The notes beneath the pieces were generated by a model that saw nothing but the letters and a program-made list of their open reading frames with translations, was not told where the DNA came from and made no database searches. The position numbers and the translations under genes were made by a program. This document shows, piece after piece, positions 1 through 14,693 of a DNA stretch of 64,000 nucleotides (its first letter is position 1; every line of letters starts with the position of its first letter). The stretch covers positions 1,369,501 to 1,433,500 of the forward strand of contig JACCIC010000005.1 of the NCBI GenBank assembly GCA_018907035.1, given 5' to 3'. The DNA is from Sycobia sp. Sy_11. Its lineage: Eukaryota; Arthropoda; Insecta; Hymenoptera; Epichrysomallidae.

Positions 1-96
1 TTTAAAATTTATTCTTCATATGAATAAATAATCGAAAATTTTTCGTAACTATTTTAATGATAAAAAAATTAAATGAATAAAAAAGAAAAATCTTAC

Positions 97-2193
97 TTTG
101 CAGAAGAGCACCAAAACGACTCTCCTTCATCACACATTTTTGGATACAATGGCTGAGTGTCTAAAAGTAAATGCATATTTATACTTTTTGAAATTTGATT
201 GATTAATTTATTTTTACTCACCCTCTGGTAATAAATTGTTCGATTTACAGTACCTCACTTTGCCACATCTATTTGCATGTCTACAAAATAAAGCAAGCAT
301 CACAGAAATGCGCAAATTAATATCGTCCTAAAGTAATTAAAAGCTCTAATGAAACTGAATAAATCAAAAAAGTTCTTACTGTAAGGAAGCGCACCAGTAC
401 CATTCTCCTTGACTACAAGCCTTGGGATAACCCGATACTGTACCTAAAAAATAAGAGGAATAATTTATAGAGTAACGTTTCGGAATTGTTTTCTTTAAAT
501 TTGATTAATTATATCGATTATTTACTTGCTACAAGAAAGCCTCTTGACTGGCAATGTTTGATTTTACCGCATTTCCTTGCATGACTAGAAAAATAAAATA
601 TTGATGAAATACGATGAACAAAAAAAAATAAGCAAAGCTTAAATAGATATTCGGGTATTAACAACTAATATAATTTTAGAATGATTATTCAGTAATTGCA
701 TTGTAATTCGGGAGGCAATGTGGTTTGTATGAATCATTTATCCTTAATCATATCGGCTTAAATATTTTTCATCATAATTTAAATTTTTAAAGTAATCCAT
801 ATTTGAAAAGTCATATATATTCTATTGAAATGTCAAATTGAATTGCAAATAATATCTAATTAATAATATATAATGGGTTCTTTAAAATAATAAATGTATA
901 TAAAGAAACAATAAAACTAATATGGAAAATATTTTAAAGATTTCCTTAAATTGTTGGGCATATTCGATAATATACACTGATATTAGAAAAACTGGAGATC
1001 AACCCAATAAAGAAAAACCGTACTTGAAGGTTAAATTTTGGGTAAAAACAAGACCGTAAATTACAATAAAACGTGATTAATAAAATATAGAATTAGTACA
1101 TCATAGCAAGAAATATTATAGGTAGCAAGTTCCATTTATTTATTTTTTATTAATATCTGTTGAATAATAAAAGTAAGTGACATAATTTATCCCATGATAA
1201 TGATATTATCAGTCTTCTCAGTTCAGTTTTTTAAATTTTATTTTGCCAGTCTGTGTACAGATCAAACTATTTAACTCTAGAGAATGTTATAATTTCTACG
1301 TAATTTTATCTAGTTATGAATAAAAATATTGTTAAAAGTTATATATATATATCTTGCTGGACCAGAAGTGTTCCATACCGCATTATTTATTCACATTGTT
1401 TGCTTATTTCTTTTTATGCCTTGATCATGGGCTATAGAATTGAATGTATTATAAAAAATATTTAAATTATTAAGTCTAATAAAATTATAAGGATATTCTA
1501 TCTAAATTTATTGATAGTTTTTGTAGATCAATAAAACATAATACAAAAAAAGTTATAAATTGAAAAAGTTCCTTACGTTATAGAAGAGCACCAGTATGAT
1601 TCTCCTTCATCACATAGTTGGTGATAACTAGGCCTCTGTACTACAATTAAATGCGCAATGAGAAAAATCTTATTTATTTATTGCTATTTGATTACTTAAT
1701 TAATTAATTTACTTACTTCCTTGAAAGTAGCCCTTCGACCGACAATATTTAACTTTTCCACAATATTTGGCAATTCTAAAAAATTAACATAAATACTATT
1801 TATAATAAAAATAGAAATAATATATATCGTACTTAAAAAAATTTATAATAAAATCGCTCCACTTAATTTATTTATAAAATATGTCGTACAAAATGTTTCT
1901 AAAACAAACATTGTACTTTTACTTTATACAATTATTTTTTTCAAAATCTCTTTAAATTTATTATTATTTATGAAACTTGTATTTATGCAAAAATTTTCTT
2001 ACGTTATAGACGAGCACCAACTTATGCCTGCCTCTTTACACGCTCTACGAGTACCTTGCGCTATTAAAATGAAGAAAAAATAATAAAGAAATTGTAATTT
2101 TGCAACACTTGCTTGCTGACATTATTTTTTTAATTATTCTAGTTACCAACTTGTTACAATAAAGTGTAGAAGCAAAAAAGCTAACACCTTCAT
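97..2193 (-). CDS. Poly-SapA secreted protein, gene 1 (5' part; runs off left edge)
   Basis: Minus-strand exons: signal peptide 2151-2193, first exon 2003-2060, then 1717-1775, 1577-1640, 526-584, 380-443, 222-280, 97-160; the 3' part lies outside the window. All junctions keep one open frame. The start ATG (2193) opens a hydrophobic leader beginning MKVLAFLLLHF, so the product should enter the secretory pathway. Three complete SapA-type domains (C-x7-C-x8-C-x5-C) and the first half of a fourth are visible. Domain 3 has QGEWYWCAS, the strongest motif of the family; domain 4 starts TQPLYPKMC. By homology with its neighbours it probably has six domains. The SapA family is known from prosaposin and surfactant protein B; the role of a SapA-only chain is unknown. 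The 992-bp intron 585-1576 holds only A+T-rich sequence. Exon calls are firm; the family name rests on motif spacing. Confidence 0.8.
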
Positions 2194-2260
2194 TTTCGAA
2201 TTCTTGCTGTTGAATCTATAACATATACGTAGTAATATGACGAGAACAATTAGTTTTATT

Positions 2261-2299
2261 CTATTTATTTCGATGTTTCTCTTTTAGAATATATTATGT
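2261..2299 (-). promoter_or_regulatory. Conserved upstream block, gene 1
   Basis: It lies about 70-105 bp upstream of the gene 1 ATG. On the minus strand it contains ATATTCTAAAAGAG and ends GAAATAAATAGAAT. Similar blocks stand upstream of genes 3, 4 and 5. It may include the TATA region and transcription start; the role is inferred from position and similarity only. Confidence 0.4.
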
Positions 2300-2388
2300 G
2301 CTAATAAAAGAATAAATTAGAGTAATTATGCATGTTACGATATTATTATATTAAGTCGTGCTCGAAGTGGAGGTAAGTGGAATTCTTA

Positions 2389-2501
<113 letters not shown>

Positions 2502-5500
2502 AGCTCCATATAATAATGTAACCGATTTCTTAATCAGTTGAATAATACGCATGTAAAAACACTGTATATTTAAACTTATATTTTTACAAATAGGTGTATG
2601 TGTATCTTATAATATATTAATTTAAGAATTTATTAAATTTAAATAATTTTTAACTTAAGCATTGCTATTCTTCTTCATTCTCTTATCAGTATAAACAATA
2701 TGCGATACAGCTACTAACTTATGCACTCATCAATGCCACCAGAAAATCTAGAAAATCTCAGAATTTTGTGGCTTGAAAGGTTTGTGGTATATATTTCAGG
2801 ATATATTCCATGTTCTGGCTTCCTCTCCACTATAATTGGGCCTAACTTTGATTTTTTGTTAAGTGCATATAAATAGCTAGTTAATAATATTATTTTAGAT
2901 GCTGTAATAAATAAGGTTTGTATATTTTCTAGGCCACTGTACATTTGTATGTACGATACATACAACAACTATTTATACCGCAAATTAAATAACAAATCAT
3001 GATCAGAAAGTAAACTTAATTGTATTTTAAAAATAGACTAATGAAGGAATACTAATATTTGTCGATCATCCATTTTTTGAACAAACTAATATAATATCAT
3101 CCCCGTAGAATCTGAAATATAAAATCGAAAATATCCTAATCAATATTAATTTTATCAGTAAAGTATAATCTAACTGTCCCCTTTTCGCATTGAATCTGTT
3201 TCTATTCTCCGTAAAGAACTTGAGAGTTTCAGGAAAGGGGATATTCTCGTACCCATTAACAATACTAAAAACATTATTGATGTTAGATTGAATTTACATG
3301 ATCAGAAAGCGAACATACTACATTTTCAATAAAGAAAATAGAATGGCATAAACTGTTTTATGATCTTCTGTGATTAGAATTCCTTGATCTTGATGTTGAA
3401 ATGTTAGTTATCAGGCATTGTTCTCAATTCCATTCTAAATAGAGCTGTTACTAACCTGATTCTTCTCGAACATTTTGTCTATCAGTAAAATAAGTAAACC
3501 ATACATTTGTAATAAGCTATTCTGGCTGCATTGCAAGCATGATGCTTCATAAAAGATAATACGATAAAAATGATTACCAAAACACTACTAATTTTATATC
3601 TAAGCGCAGCGAACTTTATGATTTTTTATATTATCGTTTTCTTATTTTTTATTTCTTATTTAGCTCAATAATTTGCAGAGATTTCCATTTAATCGACTCT
3701 AAGGGATTGTGTAACCATCTTTATCGAAAAAGAGATATTAGGATAAAAAGAAAGGTTCGATAAAGACAGATTAGATATAAGGTTTAATTAGGAGGTGGGA
3801 TACAGTAATGAGAAATAGTCATGGCTTGTCGAATGCCGCGCAGAAATTTTCGGCCCAATTAGTCCGTGGAAGTAGCGGAAGCTTTATCCCCCGTAGTGTA
3901 TGTGGTCGCGGATCCAGAACGGCGAGTCTCAAAGATGCGTGTATCGGAATTGAAGCGATACATACTGATCATAACTATTTATTGATAATTCAGTTGATAT
4001 AATATCACATTATAAATTTATGATTTACTCATGATTTATTAGTTTATTAAAAATAGCAGTACTGAGTATTATTAGTGATGTTCATACTAATACTTGGTAG
4101 GGTGAATAAATGCAACCCATACTTAAACCAACTAATAGTAAGGTAATAATGTAGGACAGTCAATTTTAGTATGTAGATAATTCAATTGTATTATATCGTT
4201 TTTCTACATTAAATTGAATTATGAGCCCTGTATACGTAGTTTTGAATTATGGATTATTCATTGACTCAACCCTGTTGTTCATATTCTTTCATGTCTTGTA
4301 TTATCACCGACGCTCAATTGTGTTTAACATTAGAAAGAAACTAGTGACAAAACAAATTTTTCCAATATTTACTATGCATGTACTGCTATGAAAAGTGCAG
4401 ATAAAACCCCTACTCGTAAGATTCAAATTCTCCCAAATGGATTCTTCCAATTGGATGATCAAAAGAATCATACATCTACAATCGCAGACATTACTAAATC
4501 CACGTGTGTTTCATTTGCATGTGATATTTCCAGGACTAAGCATGTAACCCTGATTATCATTATAATGACTGATAATAACTAAGATCAGAGAATATTTGAT
4601 ACGAGTATTAGCCTGCTTTTGTATGTCACTAAATTCGCTTATTTATCTATCTGCAAATCCTCATCTAATAAATAAATCTATGATCGTTTGATAGTCTGCT
4701 AGACTGCATATCTAATCTATCCTTTGCTCCGAACGAAATTTTTAATGAATATATTCAATATGCCTGTATATAATTTTCAGTCTTTTCAAAATATGATCTG
4801 AAATACACTTTTCACACGTAAACGTGATAAATTAGACCAGAGGTCGAAAAAGAGGACATTTATGATTGTTATACTTATGTATCTTGATGTCATTACCAAT
4901 AAAGATCAAAGTTCAAAGATCGAAGACTAAATATTATTAACAAAAATTTCAATAAAACCATTCATGAATATGTATTGTTTCAATTAGTATAATCGTATTG
5001 TGACAGAATGTTTGAGAGAGTGCTGGCATTTTCGTAGAATGTACAAACATACTATAAATTACTTTATATATTTTTTAAATAATTTTTTATAGTATACGTT
5101 TTATCATGTATTATTTACATGCGAAAAACTATGTTACTTATTAAACTGTTAATTTACTACTAACAACATCTTAGCTATCTACTGACTACATGTAGTTGAT
5201 GCACACTTCGTACACTTAATCGAAGCTTACCTCACATATTTATATATTTTTCAATGGTAACTCATAAGTTATAATAATATGCAAATATTTATAAATGTGT
5301 AGTAATGAATGTTTATAAACTTATGTTTATTACAAACAGCTACACAGTACTTATTCAACTAATTTTTATTATGACAGAATCTTATAAAATAACGAGAGTC
5401 TAGCGAAACGTCATTCTAAAGTAAAATTCAGTGTTTGTCACTGAATACCAACTGTCGAAATTTCAACGTATATTTATTTAATTTAACTAATTTAACAACT

Positions 5501-6642
5501 ACGTTTTTTTATATGTAAAAGTCATTTATGTAGAACTCTAAAAACAAACCAAATCGAGTTTAACCTATACTTTTAATAATTTGATTAATCAATCAATCAA
5601 GAAGTTCTTTCTTTTTGTCTGTTCTTCCTAAAAAAATTAAATAAGGATGAAGAATAAATAAGTATAATGTGTATCCAATACCAGGATTCGCAATGTAACG
5701 ATGCGTCAATTCTTTGCGAGAAATTTAAAGAATAACTGAAATATATTCCTTATTTTCTTAAGAGATATATGGGCTAATGTATTTAAAGATATCAATGACC
5801 ATAAATGATAGATTCATAAACATTTCTATGCTTCCGTAAAAATTAATATATACAGTATCGAACATAACTAATATGCATAATTGAACATAAAATATAGAAT
5901 TTATGATAACGATTTTATGTTTTGATAGCCCATGAGTTTAATTTAGATTTAAAAGAAATTTTAGACATAGGAGGTCTTACCGGGTTTTCAGATAGATCCA
6001 CAAAACTAGATATGTCTTTAATATATTTAATTGTTTTTATTACACTGGGATGATATCAGAATTATATATATTAACCATTCCTATATACTTCAAATAATGA
6101 TATCTTTGAAATTTAGTTTTATCTAATGCTACTAATATATATATTAATAAGCTACTAATATCTATACACTTCGACATTACGTTTCATAAATTTAATAATT
6201 GAGTCATGCCTTTCCTAAATTCTAATGTGCATATTATAGTTCCAAGACGTTCTGAATAATTAGTTTTATCAATATTGCGACAAAAATAAATAACAATTTT
6301 TGTGCAAAGTTTTTACATCTCTGAAGTTTAAATATTAAGGTTATATTTCTCAGTATTATATTCGTATATAAAATTAATGAAAAGATTATAATTTTTATGT
6401 TTCTTATTTTATAATATAATTTATCAAGGTAGAATTATTGAACAATTATAGGATTTTGTAAACAGCTCGAGATCTTTTTTCAAATTATTTTGAAATCGAT
6501 CAAAGAAATTAAAAAAACTCGTTTCTAAAGCAGATTTAAATTCAACAGGTCAAAAAATGTGAGACAATATGTACCATTTTTCGAGCTCTTTTATGAATTA
6601 TTTATATTGTTTTGTTATGAGAACTGATAGTTTATAAAATAA

Positions 6643-6648
6643 TTTATT
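6643..6648 (-). terminator. Poly(A) signal candidate, gene 2
   Basis: AATAAA on the minus strand, 44 bases past the gene 2 stop codon. The hexamer is common in A+T-rich DNA, so position is the only support. Confidence 0.4.
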
Positions 6649-6692
6649 TGTTCAAGATAAATAATATAAAATATTAAATAACAAGATTTTGG

Positions 6693-7079
6693 TCAATAGA
6701 AACTGCATTCACCAATATTTGTTTGAAGTTCCTGAAGTAACCGATTCTTGCAATACCTCACTTTCCCACATTTAAGGGCATTCCTAGAAAATAAACAATT
6801 ATTTTAATAAATTGATAACTAAAGTTCAAGTAAGTATATCTTATAAATATATTTCACGTAATAATTTAGTTTAATTATCATTTGAATTTACTGATGATAA
6901 TAAAAGATGCAAAATTAGAAATTTTTCTTACGCTCGATTAGAACACCAGAATGATTCGCCTTGATCACAAACTTTGGGATAACATTTTTCCGATTCTGTC
7001 AATAAATAATTAATAAAATATTTTATATATATATATATATATATATTACAATTTATATATTATATAGATATATAATCTG

Positions 7080-7125
<46 letters not shown>

Positions 7126-10100
7126 GAATCTGTTAATAAATAATTAATAAAAATTGATTTGTAAAAGGAATTTGATTTTTACTCACGTTTTGGAATTAAG
7201 CCTCTGGTTTTACAGTGTTTTATTTTACCGCATTTTCTTGCATTTCTAAAAAATATATTATTAAAAGAAAAGAAAGAAACTATTTAAATCTTAAGCAAAG
7301 ATGGCTTGCTAAAAACGTTGATTTTTTAAGAAACTCTTTGCAATATTGAATAAAAATTTTTTTTCAAATTATTTTGATGAAATACAAAAATGTTTTTGAA
7401 AAAATAAAGTTTTATACATATTAAGATTATTACTTAACAAAATATTAAACAGTAGGAATAAAAATATCAAAAATTTTTTTTAATCATAACAAAGACAAGA
7501 GAAATTGAGAAATTTTCTTACTCTTGATTGAGACACCAATATGATTCTCCTTGAGCACAAATCTTCAAAAATTTTCGATATGGCCCTAAAAATAAGCAAT
7601 ATTAAATCATTAATAACGACGTATAGTTTATTTGATCCTTGATGTTTAATTATTTATTTTATTTATTTACTTTTTAGATCGTAACCCATTGCCTTACAGT
7701 ATGCCACTTTGCCACATCTATTTGCAGTTCTGAAAAATAAAAATTATTACCATAAAATTTTTACAGTTTATAATTGCTTTTTGAATGATTTTCACCCAAA
7801 AAGCTGTCGACGAAATCAATTATTTATAATTATGTCAATGTAATTGAGACTTTTTAATATACAGAGTACTGTTATCAAAACATTTTTTTGTTCAAAACTC
7901 GCGTAAACATGTATGAAAAGAATTACTTCATGTTTCCAATGAATCGTAACTATAATATACAAATAGTTGCCTTTTTAATTGTATCATTCAATTCATTTGT
8001 TGGTTTAACCTTTGCTTCTGTCGCCCGCTGTTCAATAGATATCCAGCTTTCCAGAAGCATCCATGTATCGTGGCTAGATAAGCGAAAAACTTATAATTTT
8101 CTTCCAGCTCAAAATATCGAATAATAAGATTAGAAGACAATTACAAATTCTACTACTAATAATTTATTAATTATGTGAAATCGCCCGTAAACGAGAGCTA
8201 CGCAAGCCGATCGACCGAAGAGATAACTCCGAGCCATCGAATCGTCCCTCAAGCCGATATAATTTTGAACACGAGCCGCGGCAGATGGGATCCAAAAGCA
8301 ATTTTAGCCCCCAAACATTGGTCGGTTCGATGAAAATCGAAGACCTTGCGCATATACTCGCGGGAGCAGTTCGCTCCTTTCTTTTTTTCAATCTTAGGAT
8401 AAAGAACATCTATGACACTGCGGTTCCCGGGGTGTAATATAGGTGCTTTTATAAAACTCATCCTATTTTTGAGGCTTATAGTTACAAAAATGAAGATAAA
8501 ATTTTCTACTAGGACGGCATTCCTTTATTTTTCTATAATGATTTGCCATTCTATTCTATAAATTTGACCCAATCTTCCCATGGCACTGCATTAGACTGCA
8601 TTAGAAGGTTAGGCTATTTTTCGAATACTCATTGAAATCGAATGTTAAAAATATTAATTTCGAAATTCCAGATAATCTACATTTCACAGTAAACGCATTT
8701 TTGGTTGAATATTTTATTCATGATGATTACACTGTCAGCTATCTCACATTTGTTTTTCATTTGAATAATTGTGTACTCGATTGATATTTTAATAAATTCA
8801 ATCTTAATTTTAATAGTAAAATTTCTCTCTTACGTAAAATTTTTCAAATGAAAAAAAATATGGTAGAATGACGATTATTCTCAAGCTGTTCGAGTCAACA
8901 CGGCGTTGTATACATCTCAAAATTAATGATACAGCCTTGAGTCATATATTGAATGTAAACAAATATGTGTTCAGACTACTACTGCACTTAACGACTGCAC
9001 TTTTTACTTATTCGTTAATTCAATTAAGTCAAGATATTTAATCTGTAAAATTTTGAAAAAAATTAAAATTTAAAAAAATCCAAATTATCTGTAGATAATG
9101 AATCAATTTTGTCAAAAGAAAAAAAATATTTGAGAAAACTGAGTATTATAAAGAATAATAATTTTAAATTAATTTTTAAATTAATGATAATGAATTTTTC
9201 TTTGTATTTTTTGCAGAATTTCACTGTGCCTTTGATTTATTTAACTAAAATTCTATAATTAATTAATTATACATATGATCAACCTTTCTTGCTATTTTTT
9301 AACGATTTATTCCCTTTAGAAAAATTACCTAGTCAATGGAATGGTCAATTAACAGTACTTCTTCTGGAAAAAAACTAATATTGAATTTCGTTCAACAGCT
9401 CTTACCTTTTACTTTCGTAAGCTCTCAGAAAAAGCTGTTTTTCAAACTTCATGGATTGCGGCGAATAATAATTAGAGTCCAAATTTTCAAGCTCTTATAA
9501 AGAAAAAACAAATCAGGTATAGATAATTTATGTACTGTAATTAATTACATCTGTCTGTCATTCCATAAATGGAAACTTAACAAATCCTTTTTTAGACATA
9601 CGAGATAGTTTCGACGATATCATGTCTGACTCTCAATGTATAGGATAAATACATTTTCATCCTTAGAATAGTCTGACGATTCTTGCACACATACGCATAA
9701 ATATATATACGTAAATAATGATAGGAAGTTAAACGATTTACATAAATAAGGTTTGCCTTAAAAATATTTCTATTCACAACGTAAAATTATTTCCCTTAAT
9801 GTCAGCCTGTTGCGAAAGGGAAAAGATTTTGGCGTCTTAGCGAACTATTTCAAAATGCCTCAAAGGCAGGAAAAATGGGGGTTGATGCATCAGTAATGAA
9901 ACTAAGTTCTATACTTGGAAAAAAAATTGTCTTAGCTATCATACTCTTTGAATATTCTAACGCTTGTTTCTATTAATGGAACGCAGCTTGTTTAATGAGA
10001 CCGTCTGAAATAGAAAAAATATAATAAATAATCACTATACTACTATTAGCAAAGGACTGCGTGCACCACCAAATTTAACGGATCTATGTTTCTACTTCGT

Positions 10101-13100
10101 CCAACCTTTCGAGCCGCTTCAGAGACTGATGATATTTTTTTTAAGATTCTACGAGGGTTCTTATAAACAAGGACAACGTCTCTTTTATTGTATAAATATA
10201 ATTTCGTATTTTATACCAATAAAATTATTTCTTAATCTAAGTATATTATTATTATTTAAAAATATTATTTCTGTTTTTGTCATATTCTAAAGCAAAGAGG
10301 AAAAATATATCAGCAGCGAAAAATTTAATTTTAAGAATTTTCGGTACTGATCCATATATGAATCATAATGCATATTTAAATTTCTAATAATGAATATTGT
10401 CTAAAAAATATATTTGTATCTTTTTAATCTCAAAATCAACATTTTTAAATCAATTATCAGCCGACAATAATCTTGTGAGGTTTGACATTAATGCGAAACT
10501 ATATTATTATCTTCTGGGATTGTTCAGTGCTTTGTTCGGGAATAAAATATTTTGATAAATTCCATTCTATGGTGAACGATTGGTAAACGCGTTGTCTCCC
10601 TTCTACATTTCGTCGCTGTGAAGCGTAGTAATAGAAATCTAATTTGATGTTAAATCATGTAAGAAAAAGCTTCTGATAACGAAAAACTTTGTATAAAAAA
10701 TTGTTTTCATCACGCATTTTAAAATAATGTTTTATCTTTAATAAAATCTATTAAATTAAGGAAGGTTATACTATTGTTATTGTGATTCTTCACGAAATGA
10801 TGAATTTACGCATTACATTTAATTAAGTTACGGAATTTATTCTTTTGTTACCTTGCAGAATTACACCAGTAACTCTCGCCTCTCTCACAAATTTTGGGAT
10901 AAATTGGTCCAATGTCTGCAAATTCATACTGATAAGAAACGTATATGTATTCTTTAAAATTTACTTAATATTTTGATATACTTGCCATCTGGAAAATAGC
11001 CTTGGATTTGACAGTATCTCATTTTACCACATTTGCACGCATTCCTGTAACATAAAAAATATCAAGCGTTAAAAAATTGCTCGACTCCATAATAAGATTC
11101 AATATTTTCTTGGGTAAAGTATTTTTCATCATTGTGGAACAGCAGTTTCAGGGTAAAGTCACTGTTATCGTAAAGTTGTATGAGACATAGGCAATGTTAG
11201 ATAAGATTATATCATTTGACAATAGGCTATAAGCTTGATAATCGTATTAATGGATACGTGTATATTAGTACTTCAATTTATTCAAAATGCTAATTTAAGA
11301 ACATAATAATGTATTAATTCACCGTTACACCATGTATTTGTGATTCTGATTTGTAGACTTATCTATAGAATCTGTATATAATACTTTTCTACTTAGTCTA
11401 AGTAATTATTAAACAATAAAGTAACTAATCTCAATAGAGATTGAAAAAGCCTTAAGATACATAATTTTAATTGAAAAGTGGAAGTTATTCTATAATTTTT
11501 GAAACATAATTATTACATAAAATATTTTGATATAATATAATAGTTTTAACTATTTATATAGAAGAATCGTTGACTTTTCAACAAATTAGACGCTATATTA
11601 TATACGTAAATTTTCTTACTTCATGGAAGCGCACCAGTACCATTCGCCTTGATTACAAGCTTTGGGATAAGAGGAAACCGTGCCTAAAAATAAAACAATT
11701 GTTTGTCGGCATGCTTATAATATAATAAATAAAGGAATACGTGATACCGAATACATGATAAGTTTATTGTCACTCCAGAAATAATTTCTTATAAATGTTT
11801 GTATTAGCGCACTTCGCATCAAAATTTTGGATGTATATTAAAAAAAATTAGAGAAAAAAATTTGTATAAATCATTTTTTAAAAATATGTTGGTTTTGTTA
11901 GATATAAGAACTTAGTGTCTCCAAGACAGTAAAAAAAACTTAAATCCCTATCTCCCTTATATAAGATAAAATAGGAAAATTACGAAAACATTATTTAAAT
12001 TATTATAACGTAACTTAAAGTTGATCCCTCAAATGTTGTTTATCTGAAATTATTTCAACGATTTTGAAAGACGTGTGCTTTGAACAGGAATTGGATAAAC
12101 TAAGATGGATCCTGAAGCTATTGCATTGATTGGATTTTAATTAATTATAACTTCTACTCACTTGCTATAAGGAATCCTTTCGATTTGCAATGCGATAGTT
12201 TACCGCATTTTCTCGCATTACTATAAAATAAAAAATATTACAATAAAGATTTAGAGGACTTGATATTAGTTGTTGAATTCTCAAAATTAAACCTTTAGTG
12301 AATAAAAATAAGTGAATATATAATTCAGTAAAATAATCAGTGGAAAATTCTTAATTAAGAAGACGTCGGAGTAAAATCTGACTCTACGAATCTGACGGAC
12401 ATCGTGACGGAAGATTTAACCGTGATTATTCATAATCTATCAATTTATACATTCCGATAGTGAAAAACATAATTTAATCATACATAATTTAATAATTTAA
12501 TAATTACATAAATTATTGTGCAAATATGATCATATAGACTATATAAGAACACGAGATATTCTGAGCATGTGTGTATTATTGTATCGAATCGAAATCCACA
12601 ACTTACAATCGTAATTTTCATTACTTCTCCAACTGTCAGAGAAATTCTGATTATATTCTGAAGTTTTTCATTATCAAAGATATAAATTGTTATATTATGA
12701 AAAATATCGTAGACAAATCTTCCGTCATGTTATGTTTGTCAGATTCTTAGTCTGATATTCTCTTCATAGTAAAATGATGTATTATTATTATAGTCGATAG
12801 AATCAAGAATTCGAGACTTGACTAGTAATATTCTAATAAAAAATTGAAAAGCTGTAAAATTTGTATTTGTATTGGTATATAATCATTGTGAAAATTTTCA
12901 CAGCTAAAACACAAAAATCTATTACAATGCAGTTGTAACATGTAAGATCTATTATAAAAATAGAAAATATAGAAAACTATATTACAGAATAAAGATTCAT
13001 AATACCAAAGTTCTCTTACGTTACAGACATGCACCAATATGTCTCCCCTTCATCGCATAGTTGGTGATAAGTTGATGGTGGCACTAAAAAAAATAAATAA

Positions 13101-14641
13101 TGAAAACGATATTGCCTATATTACTTATTGAAATATAGGGAAATATTATAATAAATTGCAGGTAAATAAAAATACTAGGCTAGTTTCAGAAAAGGTTGTG
13201 TTTTGGTACCAACTTGAGAGTGTACAATAAACTTCATTGTATAAAATTATTGTGTTAATATCAGGGTGTCTGGAATAAACGCTTCTGTGAAAATAGCCGT
13301 GTGTTTTGTTGAAAAGTTTACGTATATTCTTTATAATTTGATTAAATACTTCGTTTACTCACATCCTTCAAAGTAGCCAAGCATTTTGCAATATTTTACT
13401 TTTCCACAAGATTTTGCTACTCTGAAACATAATAGAAAAATTTAAACAGTTAATGATTTATTTAAACAATCTTTATGAATAGGTACTTATTTAATTGTCG
13501 AGAATAAATTTCACTAATTTGAGTTAAGGATACAGTATCGTGAGAAAAAATATCATAAATAAAAAAAAATAAATATATTATAATGATATTGTGATATTAG
13601 TTATAACTATAGTCATATACTAATGTTATATGTAGTAATATATTAATTATACATTATTGTATAATATTTAAATATAAATCATAAATAATTTATGATTATT
13701 CAATCAAAGATTTACTTTTTTGGTTTTCTCAATGCAAATTGATTTTCAATTATGTTGCTGTTAAAAAACATTGAATTCTATACAATTTTAAAGTGGGTTG
13801 TTTGCTTTATAAAACTGTGAGAAAAATACTTTTATCCACTTTCAACAGTTTACGTGGTGAATTGATGTCAAAAAATTGATATTTAAGTAATTTCAATTCA
13901 ATATCTAATATTGTCTTCAAAATAATTAGGAGTTAATTTTAAAGCTGGAAATCAACATTCGCTTTTCTCCTTTAAGCCCAAAAATTATTAGTGACTTCTA
14001 CTGATGATTCATTTAGTTGTGTTAAAAGCGCACTTCCAGTTAGATAGATTTTTATTAGATCAAATAATAATTACGTTATCAGTCAGATACTGATCCAATC
14101 TTTATAAAATTGAAATAGCTCAGGATAAAATTATTTATTTTCCTTTATAACTTCAACTCTTTTAAGTAATTTCAAAATAAGCTTTCTTCTTTTCCGAAGT
14201 TGATAATAATCTACGACATAGTTATTTAACATTTAAGTAAAATTTATTAGATTTTGTTTTCTAATAAAGAAACTTCTCGAGGTGTCATTGGCTGAATTTA
14301 AGGTGGCTTCCTCCAGTTATTACCATATCAAGTAAGAGACATGACCGTATCAAGCAACGTCCTTACTTGATTTTTCCATTTATAAATGTTACACTTTAGT
14401 TTATTATCATATATAGTACATTTCTTGATATTAAGTGATGTGTAAAAATTCATATAAATATTATAAATACATATTACATTCAGCTAATAAAACAATATTA
14501 TTTTTCAATATTATTGTTTTAATCTTGTGCATGTTTTTTTGAGCTATTATTTTCTTGGTATTAAAATGGTCCTCGATCTTTCATTTAGATTTAGTTTTAT
14601 AGTAACAGTATAATTTTAATCTTATTTATCAATAAATATAC

Positions 14642-14693
<52 letters not shown>

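Noticed and set aside
8167..8461. Two overlapping minus open frames as a gene
   Set aside because: No domain, overlapping frames, no splice partners; probably a transposon scrap in an intron.
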